From the NCBI RefSeq assembly GCF_015354405.1, contig NZ_JADKYP010000031.1:19176-83175 (forward strand): a stretch of 64,000 bases of DNA, in the 5' to 3' direction. The DNA is from Nocardia sp. BSTN01 (lineage in GTDB: Bacteria > Actinomycetota > Actinomycetes > Mycobacteriales > Mycobacteriaceae). Numbering within the stretch: the first letter of the stretch is position 1; every line of letters begins with the position of its first letter. Below the pieces are notes generated by a model, which was not told where the DNA came from, did no database searches, and saw only the letters and a program-made list of their open reading frames with translations. The translations under genes and the position numbers were made by a program. This document shows, piece by piece, positions 8,314 through 17,576 of the stretch.

Positions 8314-9329
8314 ACCGGCTGGGTGGTGTGCGCGCCGCGGACCTTCACCTCACCGCGCGGGCCGCCATAACGCACCCGGGCGGCATGGCGCTCGATATCG
8401 CGCACGTCGAGGCTGCGCGCCGCCTCCGCCAGCGAGGCGAACAGCAGCAGACCCTCGTAGCAGGATTCGCCGATGTTGTTCAGCGCCGGAGCGAAGGTGC
8501 CGTACCGGGCGGTGTAGCGGCTGCCGAATTCCATCGCCTCGGGCGATACCACGCTCTCGAAATAGCCTGAGGCGGTGAACAATCCGCGGGTGCTGTCCGG
8601 GCCGCCGGCGTACAGGACGTCCTCGCCGATCATCATGCTCAGCCGCAGCCGGTCCTCGTCGAGGCCCGCGCGGGCGAAGGCGCGATTGAACGCCGCGCAG
8701 TCGGCGCCGACCATCAGCAGCAGCACCCCTTGGGCGGACGAGCGGCGAATCAGGTCGAGGGCCGGCCCGAAGGCGCGGCTGCCGAGCGGGACGAATGTCT
8801 CGCCGACGATGTCGATATCCCCGAATGCCGCCGCCTCGCGGGTGACCCGGGCGGTTTCGCGTGGCCACACGTAATCGTTGCCGACGATGCACCACCGGCG
8901 GATGCCTTGTTCCGCGCGCAGCCAGCGCAACGCCGGAAAAAGTTGATGATCGGGCGTCTCGCCGACCATGTACACGCCGTCGGAATTCTCGCCGCCCTCG
9001 TAGAACGTGGTGTAGACGTACGGCACCCGTCCGGCCGTGCGGGGCGTCAGCACCCGGCGGGCGTTGGACAGATGCCAGCCCACCACGCCGTCGACGGCGC
9101 CGGTGCCGATCATACGATCGATGCGCTCGGCCAGCAGCGGCAGCGGCGCGCCCGCGTCGACCGTGTGCAATCGCACCGGCCGGTCCAGGATTCCGCCCGC
9201 GCGATTGATGTCCTCCGCCGCCAGCGCGGCGCACGCCTCACAGGACGGGCCGAACAGGCCCGCCGGTCCGCTACCGGGCACCACCAGCGCGATATCGACG
9301 GTGTCGCGCCCGCCGCGGGAGTTCGACAT
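8253..9329 (-). CDS. Cytoplasmic AmiC/UrtA-like periplasmic-binding-protein-fold sensor
   Basis: About 358 residues with the type I periplasmic-binding fold of the branched-chain amino acid/urea/amide family. Visible marks are VVPGSGPAGLFGPSCEACAA near the N-terminus, AEDINRAGGILDRPVRL, VDGVVGWHLSNAR and YVYTTFYEGGENSDGVYMVG. No signal peptide or lipobox precedes the domain, so it is probably cytoplasmic like AmiC or NasS. No permease, ATPase or AmiR-type antiterminator lies nearby. ATG 9329 is chosen because GAGG precedes it; an ATG at 9389 is an alternative. The small ligand is probably an amide or urea-like molecule, but this is inference. Confidence 0.7.
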   Translation of the reverse strand: MSNSRGGRDTVDIALVVPGSGPAGLFGPSCEACAALAAEDINRAGGILDRPVRLHTVDAGAPLPLLAERIDRMIGTGAVDGVVGWHLSNARRVLTPRTAGRVPYVYTTFYEGGENSDGVYMVGETPDHQLFPALRWLRAEQGIRRWCIVGNDYVWPRETARVTREAAAFGDIDIVGETFVPLGSRAFGPALDLIRRSSAQGVLLLMVGADCAAFNRAFARAGLDEDRLRLSMMIGEDVLYAGGPDSTRGLFTASGYFESVVSPEAMEFGSRYTARYGTFAPALNNIGESCYEGLLLFASLAEAARSLDVRDIERHAARVRYGGPRGEVKVRGAHTTQPVYLADADGVDFAVVSELRRA

Positions 9330-9448
9330 CACCGGAACCTCCGCGCCCGAAACATCCTTCGCCGAATAGTCGCCCCCCGAGCCGACCATGTTAACGACAG
9401 CCCGTGATCGTGGCGAGCCCCGACCTTCCGGGCAGGTGAAGTGGCCTT

Positions 9449-9476
9449 GTTTGGCATATACCCCCTGCGGGTATAT
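9449..9476 (+). promoter_or_regulatory. CsoR-type operator and overlapping promoter of the metal ATPase
   Basis: An inverted repeat ATATACCC-CCTGC-GGGTATAT at 9456-9476 matches the GC-tract-flanked operators used by CsoR/RcnR-family metal sensors. It lies 43 bases before the ATPase start. The same bases also fit a SigF-like promoter (GTTT 9449-9452, 16 bases, GGGTAT 9469-9474), so the -10 region lies inside the operator. The repressor gene itself is not in this window. Confidence 0.65.
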
Positions 9477-9518
9477 GGTCATGGTAGTCGCTCGCGCCGG
9501 TCGAGAGGAGTCGTGCAC

Positions 9519-11831
9519 ATGGTGGACAACGGTCACGCAACCGTGGTGCTGGATCTGAGTGGCCTGCACTGGGCGAGCCGCCGGCAGGTCGCCACCCGGG
9601 TCCTGCAAGCCCGTCCCGGTGTCCTCGAGGCCGCGGTCAATCCCGCCGCCCAGACCGCGACGGTCGGCTTCGACCCGGCCCGGACCTCGGTTCACGAATT
9701 GCGGGAATGGTTGCGGGACTGCGGAATCCACTGCTCCGGACTGTCGGTTCCCTGGCACGTCTGCGACCCCCTGGCCGAGCCGTCCGAACCGGCCGGCGCG
9801 CACCGGCACGAACCCGCGGAACCTCCGCACGATCATCACGGCACGCACGACCATCACGACATGTCGATGGCCGCGATGGCCGCCGATATGCGCAACCGAT
9901 TCCTGGTCGCGCTGGTCTTCTCGGTGCTCGTCATGATGTGGTCGCCGATGGCGACGGATATGTTCGGCATCGACCTGCCGGTGCCGTTCGGGCTGCGCCA
10001 GGATGTGTGGGCGTTGATCCTGAGCCTGCCGGTGATCGGCTATTCGTCGACGATCTTCTTCACCGGTGCGTGGCAGGCGCTGCGGGCGCGGACCCTCGAC
10101 ATGATGGTCCTGGTGGCCGTCGCCATCGGCGCGGGCTGGCTGTATTCACTGGCCATCACCCTCACGGGCGGCGGCGAGGTCTTCTACGAGGCGTCGACCA
10201 TGCTCGCCACCTTCGTGCTGCTCGGGCACTGGTTCGAGATGCGCGCCCGCGGCGGGGCCACCGACGCCATCCGCACCCTGCTGGATCTGGCGCCGCCGCG
10301 CGCGGTGGTATTGCGCGACGGCGCGGAGGTGGAGATTCCCACCGCCGAGGTCGCCGTCGGCGATCTGCTGCTGGTGCGGCCCGGTGCCAAGATCCCGGTG
10401 GACGGCGTCGTGGAAGACGGCGACAGCGAGGTCGACGAGTCGATGGTGACCGGAGAGAGTCTGCCGGTGCACAAACAACCGGGTGCTCCGGTGATCGGCG
10501 CCAGCATCAACGTCGACGGCACCCTGCGCGTGCGTGCGGACAAGGTCGGCTCCGACACCGCGCTGGCGCAGATCGTGAATCTCGTTCAGCAGGCGCAGAA
10601 TTCGAAGGCACCAGGCCAGAAGCTGGCCGACCGCGCGGCGTTCTGGCTGGTCCTGGTCGCGCTGATCGGCGGTGCGGCCACCCTGGCCGGATGGCTGCTC
10701 GCCGGTGCCACCTTCGCCACCGCCATGTTGTTCGCGATCACCGTCGTGGTGATCACCTGCCCCGACGCACTCGGCCTGGCCACGCCGACGGCGATCATGG
10801 TCGGCACCGGACTCGGCGCTCGCCGGGGCATCCTGTTCAAGAACGCCCTCGCACTGGAGACCGCGGCCCGCGTCGACGTGGTGGTGCTGGACAAGACCGG
10901 CACCCTGACGAAGGGGCAACCGGCCGTCACCGAATTCGTGACCGCGGCGGCCGAGCCCTCACCCCGGCTGCTCGCGGCGGTGGCCGCCGTCGAGCGGGAG
11001 TCCGAACACCCACTGGCCCAGGCGATCGTCCGCTACGCCGAGGAACGCGGCGTCGCGCCCGCGCGGGCCGAGAAGTTCGAGAACGTCCCCGGCCACGGCG
11101 CCGTCGCCACGGTCGACGGGCAGCGCGTCGTCATCGGCAACCGGCGATTGCTGGATCGCGAGGGGATCGAACTCGGCGAATTGACCGCCGCTCGGGCCCG
11201 GATCGCGGACGGCGGGCAGACCGCGGTGCTGGTGGCGGTCGACGACAAGGCGGTCGCGGTCGTCGGCATCGCCGACGCGCCCCGCGAGACCGCCGCCGCC
11301 GCGGTGCGCGACATGCACGATCTCGGCGTGGAAGTCGTGATGCTTACCGGCGACAATCGCGCGACCGCCGACCGTATCGCGGCCGAATTGGGTATCGACA
11401 CCGTCATCGCGGAGGTGCTGCCCGGTGACAAGGCCGACACCATCGCGCGATTACAGTCCGGCGGAAGGAAAGTCGCGATGGTCGGCGACGGCGTGAACGA
11501 CGCGCCCGCGCTGGCGCGGGCCGACCTCGGCATCGCGATCGGCGCCGGTACGGACGTGGCCATCGACACCGCCGATGTGGTTCTGATGCGATCGGACCCG
11601 CTCGACGTGCCCACCGCGTTGCGGATCGGGCGCGGCACCCTGCGCAAGATGCATCAGAATCTGGCGTGGGCGGTGGGTTACAACGCGGTCGCCCTCCCGA
11701 TCGCGGCGGGTGTGTTCGAGCCGGCCTTCGGATTCACCCTGCGTCCGGAGATCGCCGCCCTGACCATGTCGGGCTCCAGCATCATCGTCGCGCTGAACGC
11801 GGTGTCGCTCAAACGACTTCGCTTGCCGTAG
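9519..11831 (+). CDS. P1B-type heavy-metal-translocating ATPase with CPD motif
   Basis: About 770 residues. The N-terminal HMA-like fold (to about 85) lacks the metal-binding CxxC. It is followed by a histidine-rich segment ([11 protein letters not shown], about 105-120). Actuator TGES is near 311, phosphorylation site DKTGTLT near 458, then GDGVND and a late MSGSS helix. The transmembrane metal motif near 414 is CPD in place of CPC or CPH. The enzyme should export a soft metal, probably copper(I), across the inner membrane; the CsoR-type operator supports this. ATG 9519 has GAGAGGAG upstream; longer readings would run through the operator. Confidence 0.85.
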   Translation: MVDNGHATVVLDLSGLHWASRRQVATRVLQARPGVLEAAVNPAAQTATVGFDPARTSVHELREWLRDCGIHCSGLSVPWHVCDPLAEPSEPAGAHRHEPAEPPHDHHGTHDHHDMSMAAMAADMRNRFLVALVFSVLVMMWSPMATDMFGIDLPVPFGLRQDVWALILSLPVIGYSSTIFFTGAWQALRARTLDMMVLVAVAIGAGWLYSLAITLTGGGEVFYEASTMLATFVLLGHWFEMRARGGATDAIRTLLDLAPPRAVVLRDGAEVEIPTAEVAVGDLLLVRPGAKIPVDGVVEDGDSEVDESMVTGESLPVHKQPGAPVIGASINVDGTLRVRADKVGSDTALAQIVNLVQQAQNSKAPGQKLADRAAFWLVLVALIGGAATLAGWLLAGATFATAMLFAITVVVITCPDALGLATPTAIMVGTGLGARRGILFKNALALETAARVDVVVLDKTGTLTKGQPAVTEFVTAAAEPSPRLLAAVAAVERESEHPLAQAIVRYAEERGVAPARAEKFENVPGHGAVATVDGQRVVIGNRRLLDREGIELGELTAARARIADGGQTAVLVAVDDKAVAVVGIADAPRETAAAAVRDMHDLGVEVVMLTGDNRATADRIAAELGIDTVIAEVLPGDKADTIARLQSGGRKVAMVGDGVNDAPALARADLGIAIGAGTDVAIDTADVVLMRSDPLDVPTALRIGRGTLRKMHQNLAWAVGYNAVALPIAAGVFEPAFGFTLRPEIAALTMSGSSIIVALNAVSLKRLRLP

Positions 11832-11859
11832 CGGCAGGGGTAGAGCCGGCCGGACGGTG

Positions 11860-13104
11860 CTACCCCTGCGGCCGGGCGATGGGCGAGCGAGGAACGACCG
11901 CCGAGATCTGTGCGCACAACCGCCAGGGCCGCTCGGTGTCCACGGTCGACTTGCCGCTGGTCAAGATGGCGCCGGACAGTCCGCGGTCGAGGTCGGCCCA
12001 GCCGTACTGGGTGGTCAGACCGCTACGGCCGAAATGGGTTTCGGTGTGATCGCCGAATTTCGACCGGCGCCCGCCCAGCTCGAATCCGGCGCGACCGACC
12101 CGGCCCGCGATGCCCGGAATCCGGGGCGCCGGGGCGATCGCGCTGTGCAGCGTGTCGGGGGACAGGATCCGCACACCGTCGAGTTCCCCACCGCGACACA
12201 ATATTTCGTAGAAGCGTGAAAGTTCCGAGGCGGTGGTCACGAGATTGCCGGAGGGCAGCTCCGCGGTGAGGAACGCGCGCACCGATTCCGCCGACGTCGA
12301 GGCGCTCATGCCGCCACCGAGCGCCTTACCGGCCACCACCGACCAGGCCCGGGATGGCCGCGGTCCGGTACGCACGCTCGGCACCACCCGGTCGACGTCG
12401 GCGGGGGCCACGCCGAAGGTGGTCCATCGGAATCCGAGCGGATTCAGCACCTGGTCGGCGAGATGGTCGCGCATCCGCTTGCCGGTCGCGCGCTGGACCA
12501 GCAGGCGCAGAATCAACCCGCTGGTCAGGGCGTGATAGACGCGGAATCGCCGGGGTGGCCAGCTCGGCCGCAACTCGATCAGCGCCCGCACCGCGAGTTC
12601 CTCGTCCACGACGGCGTCGAAGCCGCGGTAACCCGCCGGCATGAACGGCACCCCGGCGGAGTGGGACAGCACATCGGCGATGGTGATGCGGCCCTTGCCG
12701 TGCGCCGCGAATTCCGGAATGTAGTCGCACACCCGGTCTTCCGGGGCGAAGGCGCCCTGCTCGATCAGCATCGCCATCACCGTCGCGGCGACGCCTTTGG
12801 CGGTGGAGAAACCGCAGAACGGGGTGTCGACGGTGATCGGTGTGCGTTCGACGTCGGGACCGTCGCCGGGGGCGTTACCCCAGCCGTGACCGATGGCCCG
12901 GTTCAGCACGACGGCGCCGTGGCGGCGCAGGCAGATCTGGATCGCGGGAGTGGTTCCCATCCGGTACCACGCGCGGACCGACTCCCACACCGCTTCGACC
13001 TCGCCCGGCCGCAGACCCACCGCGGTGGGGTCGTCCTCGGGACCCACCGCGGTCACGGTGTCCGGATCGGCGGGGACGGAAACCATCGGGGCCACAGTGC
13101 TCAC
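11860..13104 (-). CDS. Serine hydrolase of the beta-lactamase/esterase family
   Basis: 414 residues with the class-C beta-lactamase/EstB-like fold. The nucleophile motif SxxK is seen as FSTAKG near residue 105. The tyrosine motif is YHA near 190, in RFRVYHALTSG. A late HFGRSG resembles the HxG motif. No signal peptide is present, so it is more likely a cytoplasmic esterase or amidase than a resistance enzyme. The start is placed at GTG 13104 because TATGCT lies six bases upstream, the usual layout of a leaderless transcript; ATG 13086 is the alternative. It stands alone and its substrate is unknown. Confidence 0.75.
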   Translation of the reverse strand: MSTVAPMVSVPADPDTVTAVGPEDDPTAVGLRPGEVEAVWESVRAWYRMGTTPAIQICLRRHGAVVLNRAIGHGWGNAPGDGPDVERTPITVDTPFCGFSTAKGVAATVMAMLIEQGAFAPEDRVCDYIPEFAAHGKGRITIADVLSHSAGVPFMPAGYRGFDAVVDEELAVRALIELRPSWPPRRFRVYHALTSGLILRLLVQRATGKRMRDHLADQVLNPLGFRWTTFGVAPADVDRVVPSVRTGPRPSRAWSVVAGKALGGGMSASTSAESVRAFLTAELPSGNLVTTASELSRFYEILCRGGELDGVRILSPDTLHSAIAPAPRIPGIAGRVGRAGFELGGRRSKFGDHTETHFGRSGLTTQYGWADLDRGLSGAILTSGKSTVDTERPWRLCAQISAVVPRSPIARPQG

Positions 13105-13157
13105 GGCGTCAGCATAGTGATCGGGGGCATCGGTGCAGGTCGGGGCGTCGTCGCGGC

Positions 13158-13316
13158 TCAGCTGCGCAATTCGCGAGCGAGCGCTCCCACCGCCTTGCCG
13201 AGCGCCTCGACGGCGTAGGCGAGCTCCCGGGTGGCGGTGTCGCGGGCGTAGCCGCTGGCTCGGCCCGCGCTGGCGGCCGCGGTATCGGCCCATTCGGCGG
13301 CATCGGTGGAACCCAC
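13158..13316 (-). CDS. Small hypothetical protein (52 aa)
   Basis: A GTG at 13316 follows AAGGAG at five-base spacing and opens a 52-codon frame ending at TGA 13158-13160. The product reads like one amphipathic alanine-rich helix, with segments SGYARDTATRELAYAVEALG and KAVGALARELRS. Codon bias is typical of real genes here. It lies 53 bases upstream of the serine hydrolase on the same strand. No domain was recognised; a small cytoplasmic helical protein is all that can be said. Confidence 0.55.
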   Translation of the reverse strand: MGSTDAAEWADTAAASAGRASGYARDTATRELAYAVEALGKAVGALARELRS

Positions 13317-13443
13317 GAGCTCTCCTTCATCGGTCGGTCGATCACCCTCACGGTAGGTGCCACACCGGCCTCGGGGCGAGGGGTGCGACCGCTCTACCAG
13401 GGAACTCTCAGCGGGCTCTGACCGATCTCACCCCGCCTGCGCC

Positions 13444-13620
13444 CTACAGCCCGGGCGTGACCGGTTCGACCATGCGCCATCCGACACTGGTCACCGACGG
13501 TGCCAGACTCAACCGGCTGACCGCCGACTCCATCTGCCGGTCGTCGCGTTGATCGCCGACCAGATCCGCGCGCACCTCCACCCGCCCCGCATCCTCGGCA
13601 CGGTGGCGCGCGCGACCGCG
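13444..13620 (-). pseudogene. C-terminal remnant of an MgtC/SapB-family gene
   Basis: On the minus strand a frame ending at 13444 encodes DAGRVEVRADLVGDQRDDRQ followed by a segment containing SRLSLAPSVTSVGWRMVEP. This looks like the small C-terminal domain found after the membrane part of actinobacterial MgtC proteins. No transmembrane helices or start codon with a ribosome site lie upstream, so only about 50 codons of the original 200 or more survive. The left limit is the stop; the right limit is approximate. Family assignment is from memory of the motif, moderately sure. Confidence 0.4.
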
Positions 13621-13677
13621 GGCCTGGCAAACCGTTCGGCCGGCGGACACCGGACGCCGGGGCGGAGGCATTTGCCT

Positions 13678-13702
13678 GATTCGAACCGCCGAACCCGGGT
13701 AG
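13678..13702 (+). promoter_or_regulatory. Possible SigF-like promoter before usfY-like gene and catalase
   Basis: GATT (13678-13681), 15 bases, GGGTAG (13697-13702) deviates by one base in each element from the SigF pattern GTTT-N15-GGGTAT. Transcription would start near 13709, about 57 bases before the small membrane-protein gene. Confidence 0.35.
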
Positions 13703-13765
13703 TACGCCTGCAAGCAGGGAGGAGTGTGCCCTGTGCGGCCGAAACCGGGAGACGGAGGTGCCATG

Positions 13766-14086
13766 ATGACGGACCCGCGGATGGCGCGTGGAAGCACATC
13801 GCAGGAGCAGGCGCAGCGGCGGCGGATGCTGCGAGCGCCGCGCAAGCATGCCGGTGAGGGAATCGAGGACACGTACAACATTCCGGGCATCGTGCTGTGT
13901 GCATTGAGTTTCGTCGCGCTGGCGCTCGCGCTCACCGCCGCCGGATACGGCTTCGGCGGATGGGCGATCGTGGCCGGTGTGGTGTGCGCGGTGTGCCTGA
14001 TCAGCGGCGTGGCGTGGATCGCGCTCGAGAGCAAGCGGACGCAGGCTCGCGACCAGTGGGAGCCGCATCAGCGACAGGGGCACTGA
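13766..14086 (+). CDS. usfY: UsfY-like small stress membrane protein
   Basis: 106 residues with a polar arginine-rich N-terminus, then two hydrophobic helices at about 40-62 and 66-88 (GIVLCALSFVALALALTAAG and WAIVAGVVCAVCLISGVAW) and a charged tail. The pattern AGE..D...PG before the helices and WIALESKR after them resembles UsfY, a protein encoded beside sigF in mycobacteria. GGAGG at 13754-13758 selects ATG 13766 (ATG 13763 is also possible). Catalase follows 68 bases later in the same direction. The weak SigF-like promoter upstream fits a stress role, but the molecular function is unknown. Confidence 0.5.
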   Translation: MTDPRMARGSTSQEQAQRRRMLRAPRKHAGEGIEDTYNIPGIVLCALSFVALALALTAAGYGFGGWAIVAGVVCAVCLISGVAWIALESKRTQARDQWEPHQRQGH

Positions 14087-14154
14087 TCAGGGTAGGACCG
14101 CTGGTCCGCCGCGGGGCGTGATCGCCGCGCCGATCCGGTCCGGAGAGGAGAGAA

Positions 14155-15684
14155 ATGGTCGAGAAGACTCGCGCCGGCGGTTTCACCACCGACGACGCCG
14201 GAATTCCGGTGGCCGGCGACGAAGATTCGCTCACGATAGGCCCCGACGGCCCGATCCTGCTCCACGACGCGTACCTGATCGAGAAGATGGCCGCGTTCAA
14301 TCGCGAACGCGTCCCCGAACGTCAGCCGCACGCCAAGGGCGGCGGCGCGTTCGGTGTCTTCGAGACCACGCAGGATATGAGTGCCTACACCTGCGCGAAG
14401 GTCTTCCGGCCCGGAGCGAGGACCGAGATGCTGGCGCGGTTCTCCACGGTGGCCGGTGAGCGTGGCAGCCCGGACACCTGGCGTGATCCGCGCGGATTCG
14501 CGTTGAAGTTCTATACCGAGGACGGCAATTTCGACCTGGTCGGCAACAACACCCCGATCTTCTTCGTCCGCGATCCGATGAAGTTCCAGGACTTCATCCG
14601 ATCGCAGAAACGCCGGGCGGACAACAACTTACGCGACCACGACATGCAGTGGGACTTCTGGACGCTGTCGCCGGAGTCGGCGCACCAGGTCACCTGGCTG
14701 ATGGGCGATCGCGGGATCCCGCGCACCTGGCGCCACATGAACGGCTATTCCAGCCACACCTACATGTGGGTCAACGCCGAAGGCGAGAAGCACTGGGTCA
14801 AGTACCACTTCCTCACCGACCAGGGTGTGGAGTTCTTCACCCAGGACGAGGGCGATCAGATGGCCTCGATGGATACCGACTACCACACCCGGGATCTGTG
14901 GGAGGCGATCGAGCGCGGCGACTATCCGAGCTGGACGCTGAAGGTGCAGATCATGCCGTTCGAGGCGGCCAAGACCTATCGGTTCAACCCGTTCGATCTG
15001 ACCAAGGTGTGGCCGCACGGCGACTATCCGCTCTACGAGGTCGGCCGGATGACGTTGAACCGCAACCCGTCCGACTATCACACCGAGATCGAACAGGCCG
15101 CCTTCGAGCCGAGCAGCGCGGTGCCGGGCACGGGGCCGAGCCCGGACAAGATGCTGCTGGGCCGGTGGTTCTCGTATCCGGACGCCCACCGCTACCGGAT
15201 CGGCGCGAACTACAAGGAATTGCCGGTCAACGCGCCGAAGTCGCCGTCGCATTCCTACACCAAGGACGGCCACATGCGGCACCACAATCCGGGTGACCCG
15301 GTCTACGTGCCGAATTCCAAGGGCGGTCCGCACGCCGAACCCGGCCGCGCCGGTCCGACCGCCGGCTGGTACACCGACGGCGAAATGGTGCGTGCGGCGT
15401 ACACGCTGCGCCGCGACGACGACGATTGGGGTCAGGCGGGCACTCTCGTGCGCCAGGTGCTCGACGACGCGGCGCGAGAACGGTTGGTGGACAACATCGT
15501 CGGCCATCTGCTCAACGGGGTGTCCGAGCCGGTCCTGGCACGCGCCTTCGAATACTGGCGCAATGTCGACAAGGAGCTCGGCGACCGGGTGGAATCCGGG
15601 GTCCGGGCGAAACAGGACGAGAAGGATCCGAAGGCGGCCGCGCAGGGCAACCCCGCTCGGTCGTCCGCACAGCACAAGGCCTGA
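14155..15684 (+). CDS. katA: Monofunctional haem catalase
   Basis: 509 residues, the usual length of small-subunit catalases. It decomposes hydrogen peroxide in the cytoplasm. Distal-pocket His59 ([12 protein letters not shown]), Asn132 in GNNTPIFF and the proximal haem ligand Tyr341 in [13 protein letters not shown] are all present, so it should be active. GGAGAGGAGAG lies before ATG 14155. It follows the small membrane-protein gene and may share its promoter. A strong hairpin ends the unit. A short lysine/alanine-rich tail follows the catalase fold. Confidence 0.95.
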   Translation: MVEKTRAGGFTTDDAGIPVAGDEDSLTIGPDGPILLHDAYLIEKMAAFNRERVPERQPHAKGGGAFGVFETTQDMSAYTCAKVFRPGARTEMLARFSTVAGERGSPDTWRDPRGFALKFYTEDGNFDLVGNNTPIFFVRDPMKFQDFIRSQKRRADNNLRDHDMQWDFWTLSPESAHQVTWLMGDRGIPRTWRHMNGYSSHTYMWVNAEGEKHWVKYHFLTDQGVEFFTQDEGDQMASMDTDYHTRDLWEAIERGDYPSWTLKVQIMPFEAAKTYRFNPFDLTKVWPHGDYPLYEVGRMTLNRNPSDYHTEIEQAAFEPSSAVPGTGPSPDKMLLGRWFSYPDAHRYRIGANYKELPVNAPKSPSHSYTKDGHMRHHNPGDPVYVPNSKGGPHAEPGRAGPTAGWYTDGEMVRAAYTLRRDDDDWGQAGTLVRQVLDDAARERLVDNIVGHLLNGVSEPVLARAFEYWRNVDKELGDRVESGVRAKQDEKDPKAAAQGNPARSSAQHKA

Positions 15685-15714
15685 GAAGAACCGGACAGGC
15701 GAATGCGGTCGAAT

Positions 15715-15744
15715 CCGCCCACCCCGCCGGTAGCGGGTGGGCGG
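15715..15744 (+). terminator. Hairpin after catalase
   Basis: CCGCCCACCCCGC (15715-15727) pairs with GCGGGTGGGCGG (15733-15744), with one bulged C and a five-base loop. It lies 31 bases after the catalase stop and before the GH15 gene. There is no T-tract. Confidence 0.65.
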
Positions 15745-15776
15745 TTGAGCGGGTCTTCTCGTGGTATGTCCCGATC

Positions 15777-17576
15777 ATGATCGCGAATTCCGCTGCCGCC
15801 CCCCATGTCCTGCGGGAGTACTCGTTCATCGCGGACGGTCAGCGCGGCGCCCTGGTCGGTCCGCGCGGTGACATCTCGTGGATGTGCCTGCCGCGCTGGG
15901 ACGGAGACGCCGTCTTCGCGAGCCTGCTGGGCGGTTCCGGCATGTACGCCGTCACGCCGTCGGGGCCGTTCGTCTGGGGTGGCTACTACGAGGACGGCAC
16001 GCTGATCTGGCGGTCGCGGTGGCTGTCCGGCAGTGCGGTGATCGAATGTCGCGAGGCATTGGCCTTTCCGGGTGATCGGCATCGGGCGGTGCTGATGCGG
16101 CGGGTGGTGGCGGTGCAGGAGGATGCCGAGGTCGATGTGGAATTGCGGCCGGTCGCGCGGTTCGGCGCCGCGCCGATACACCATCCGCGCCGCGCGGACG
16201 GGGTGTGGACGGCTCGCGCGGGCGGGCTGCGAATGCGCTGGACCGGCGCGCCCGGCGCCGAGATCGACGAGGACGGTTCCGGCCGGGGATGGACGGCTCA
16301 CCTGTCGGTACCCGCGGGCGGCTACCACGATCTGATCCTGGAAATGTCCGATCGCACCCTGCCCGATGATTTTCCCGACCCCGATACCTACTGGGAGGCA
16401 ACCGAAAACGCCTGGCGGCGCGACCGCCCGGATTTCGGTGCCACGGCCGCGCCGCGCGACAGCGCGCACGCGTTCGCGATCCTGCGCGGGATGACCGCCG
16501 ATACCGGCGGCATGGTGGCGGCGCCCACCACCAGCCTGCCCGAACGTGCCGACCGGGGCGAGAACTACGACTACCGCTACGTCTGGATCCGCGACCAATG
16601 CCTGGCCGGGCAGGCGATCGCGATCGGCGGCCCCCATCCGTTGCTCGACGCCGCGGTCGGTTTCACTGCCGCCCGCCTGCTCGACGACGGTCCTACGCTG
16701 GCGCCCGCCTACACCATCGATGGCAAGAGTGTGCCGCGGGTGCGCGAGATCGAGCTTCCCGGATATCCGGGTGCGCGGCCCGTCATCGGCAACCGGGTTC
16801 GCGGGCAGTTTCAGCTCGACATCTTCGGCGAGGCGTTGCTGTTGTTCTCCGCGGCCGCTCGGCACGATCGGCTCGGCGGCGATCACCGCCGCGCGGTCGA
16901 CATCGCGGTGTCGGCGATCGCGGACAACCATCACCGCCCGGACGCGGGGATCTGGGAGATCGAGGACCGGCTGTGGACCCATTCCCGCCTGATCTGCGCG
17001 GCCGGGCTACGCGCGGTCGCGGCCTGCCCGGACACCGGCGCCGATACCGCCTACTGCAGTTCGCTGGCCGATACGCTGGTGGCCGAGGCGGCCCGCACCG
17101 GAGTGCATCCGACCGGTCGCTGGCAGCGGGCTCCCGATCAACCGGGAGTGGACGCCGCGCTGCTCCTGCCGCTGATCCGCGGTGCGGTACCGGCCGACGA
17201 CCCGCGCTACGCGGCCACCTTCTTCGCGATCCAGCGGGATCTGACCACCGACTATTGCGTCTACCGCTACCGTCACGACGATCGTCCGCTCGAGATGAGC
17301 GAAGGCGCGTTCCTGCTGTGCGGCTTCACCATGGCGATGGCGGCCGCCCAGCTCGACCGCCCGGTGACCGCGATGCGTTTCTTCGAGCGCAATCGCGCCT
17401 CGTGCGGGACCCCGGGCCTGTTCGCCGAGGAATTCGATGTCCGCCAGCGGCAGTTGCGCGGCAATCTGCCCCAGGCGTTCGTGCACGCGATGCTGCTGGA
17501 GGCGTCGCTGCGGCTCGGACCGCTCGCGCCGGAGCTGCCGTCGGAAGCGGTGGTGCCGACGGATCGGGGCAACTAG
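15777..17576 (+). CDS. Glycoside hydrolase family 15 protein
   Basis: About 599 residues. An N-terminal beta-sandwich (to about 215) starts with REYSFIADGQRGALVGPRGD. It is followed by the (alpha/alpha)6 barrel with NYDYRYVWIRDQ near 265, EIEDRLWTHSRL near 385 and LFAEEFDVRQRQLRGN near 550. The two glutamate-containing motifs are in the positions expected for the GH15 acid/base pair. Family members are glucoamylases, dextranases or, in mycobacteria, trehalases. Given the trehalose-rich biology of this group, trehalase or an alpha-glucosidase role is plausible but unproved. No signal peptide. The stop overlaps the convergent GMC gene. Confidence 0.85.
   Translation: MIANSAAAPHVLREYSFIADGQRGALVGPRGDISWMCLPRWDGDAVFASLLGGSGMYAVTPSGPFVWGGYYEDGTLIWRSRWLSGSAVIECREALAFPGDRHRAVLMRRVVAVQEDAEVDVELRPVARFGAAPIHHPRRADGVWTARAGGLRMRWTGAPGAEIDEDGSGRGWTAHLSVPAGGYHDLILEMSDRTLPDDFPDPDTYWEATENAWRRDRPDFGATAAPRDSAHAFAILRGMTADTGGMVAAPTTSLPERADRGENYDYRYVWIRDQCLAGQAIAIGGPHPLLDAAVGFTAARLLDDGPTLAPAYTIDGKSVPRVREIELPGYPGARPVIGNRVRGQFQLDIFGEALLLFSAAARHDRLGGDHRRAVDIAVSAIADNHHRPDAGIWEIEDRLWTHSRLICAAGLRAVAACPDTGADTAYCSSLADTLVAEAARTGVHPTGRWQRAPDQPGVDAALLLPLIRGAVPADDPRYAATFFAIQRDLTTDYCVYRYRHDDRPLEMSEGAFLLCGFTMAMAAAQLDRPVTAMRFFERNRASCGTPGLFAEEFDVRQRQLRGNLPQAFVHAMLLEASLRLGPLAPELPSEAVVPTDRGN

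Noticed and set aside
13660-13700. GGTTCGAATC-like T-arm sequence on the minus strand suggesting a tRNA
   Set aside because: No pairing stems, anticodon arm or CCA-side acceptor can be built around it.
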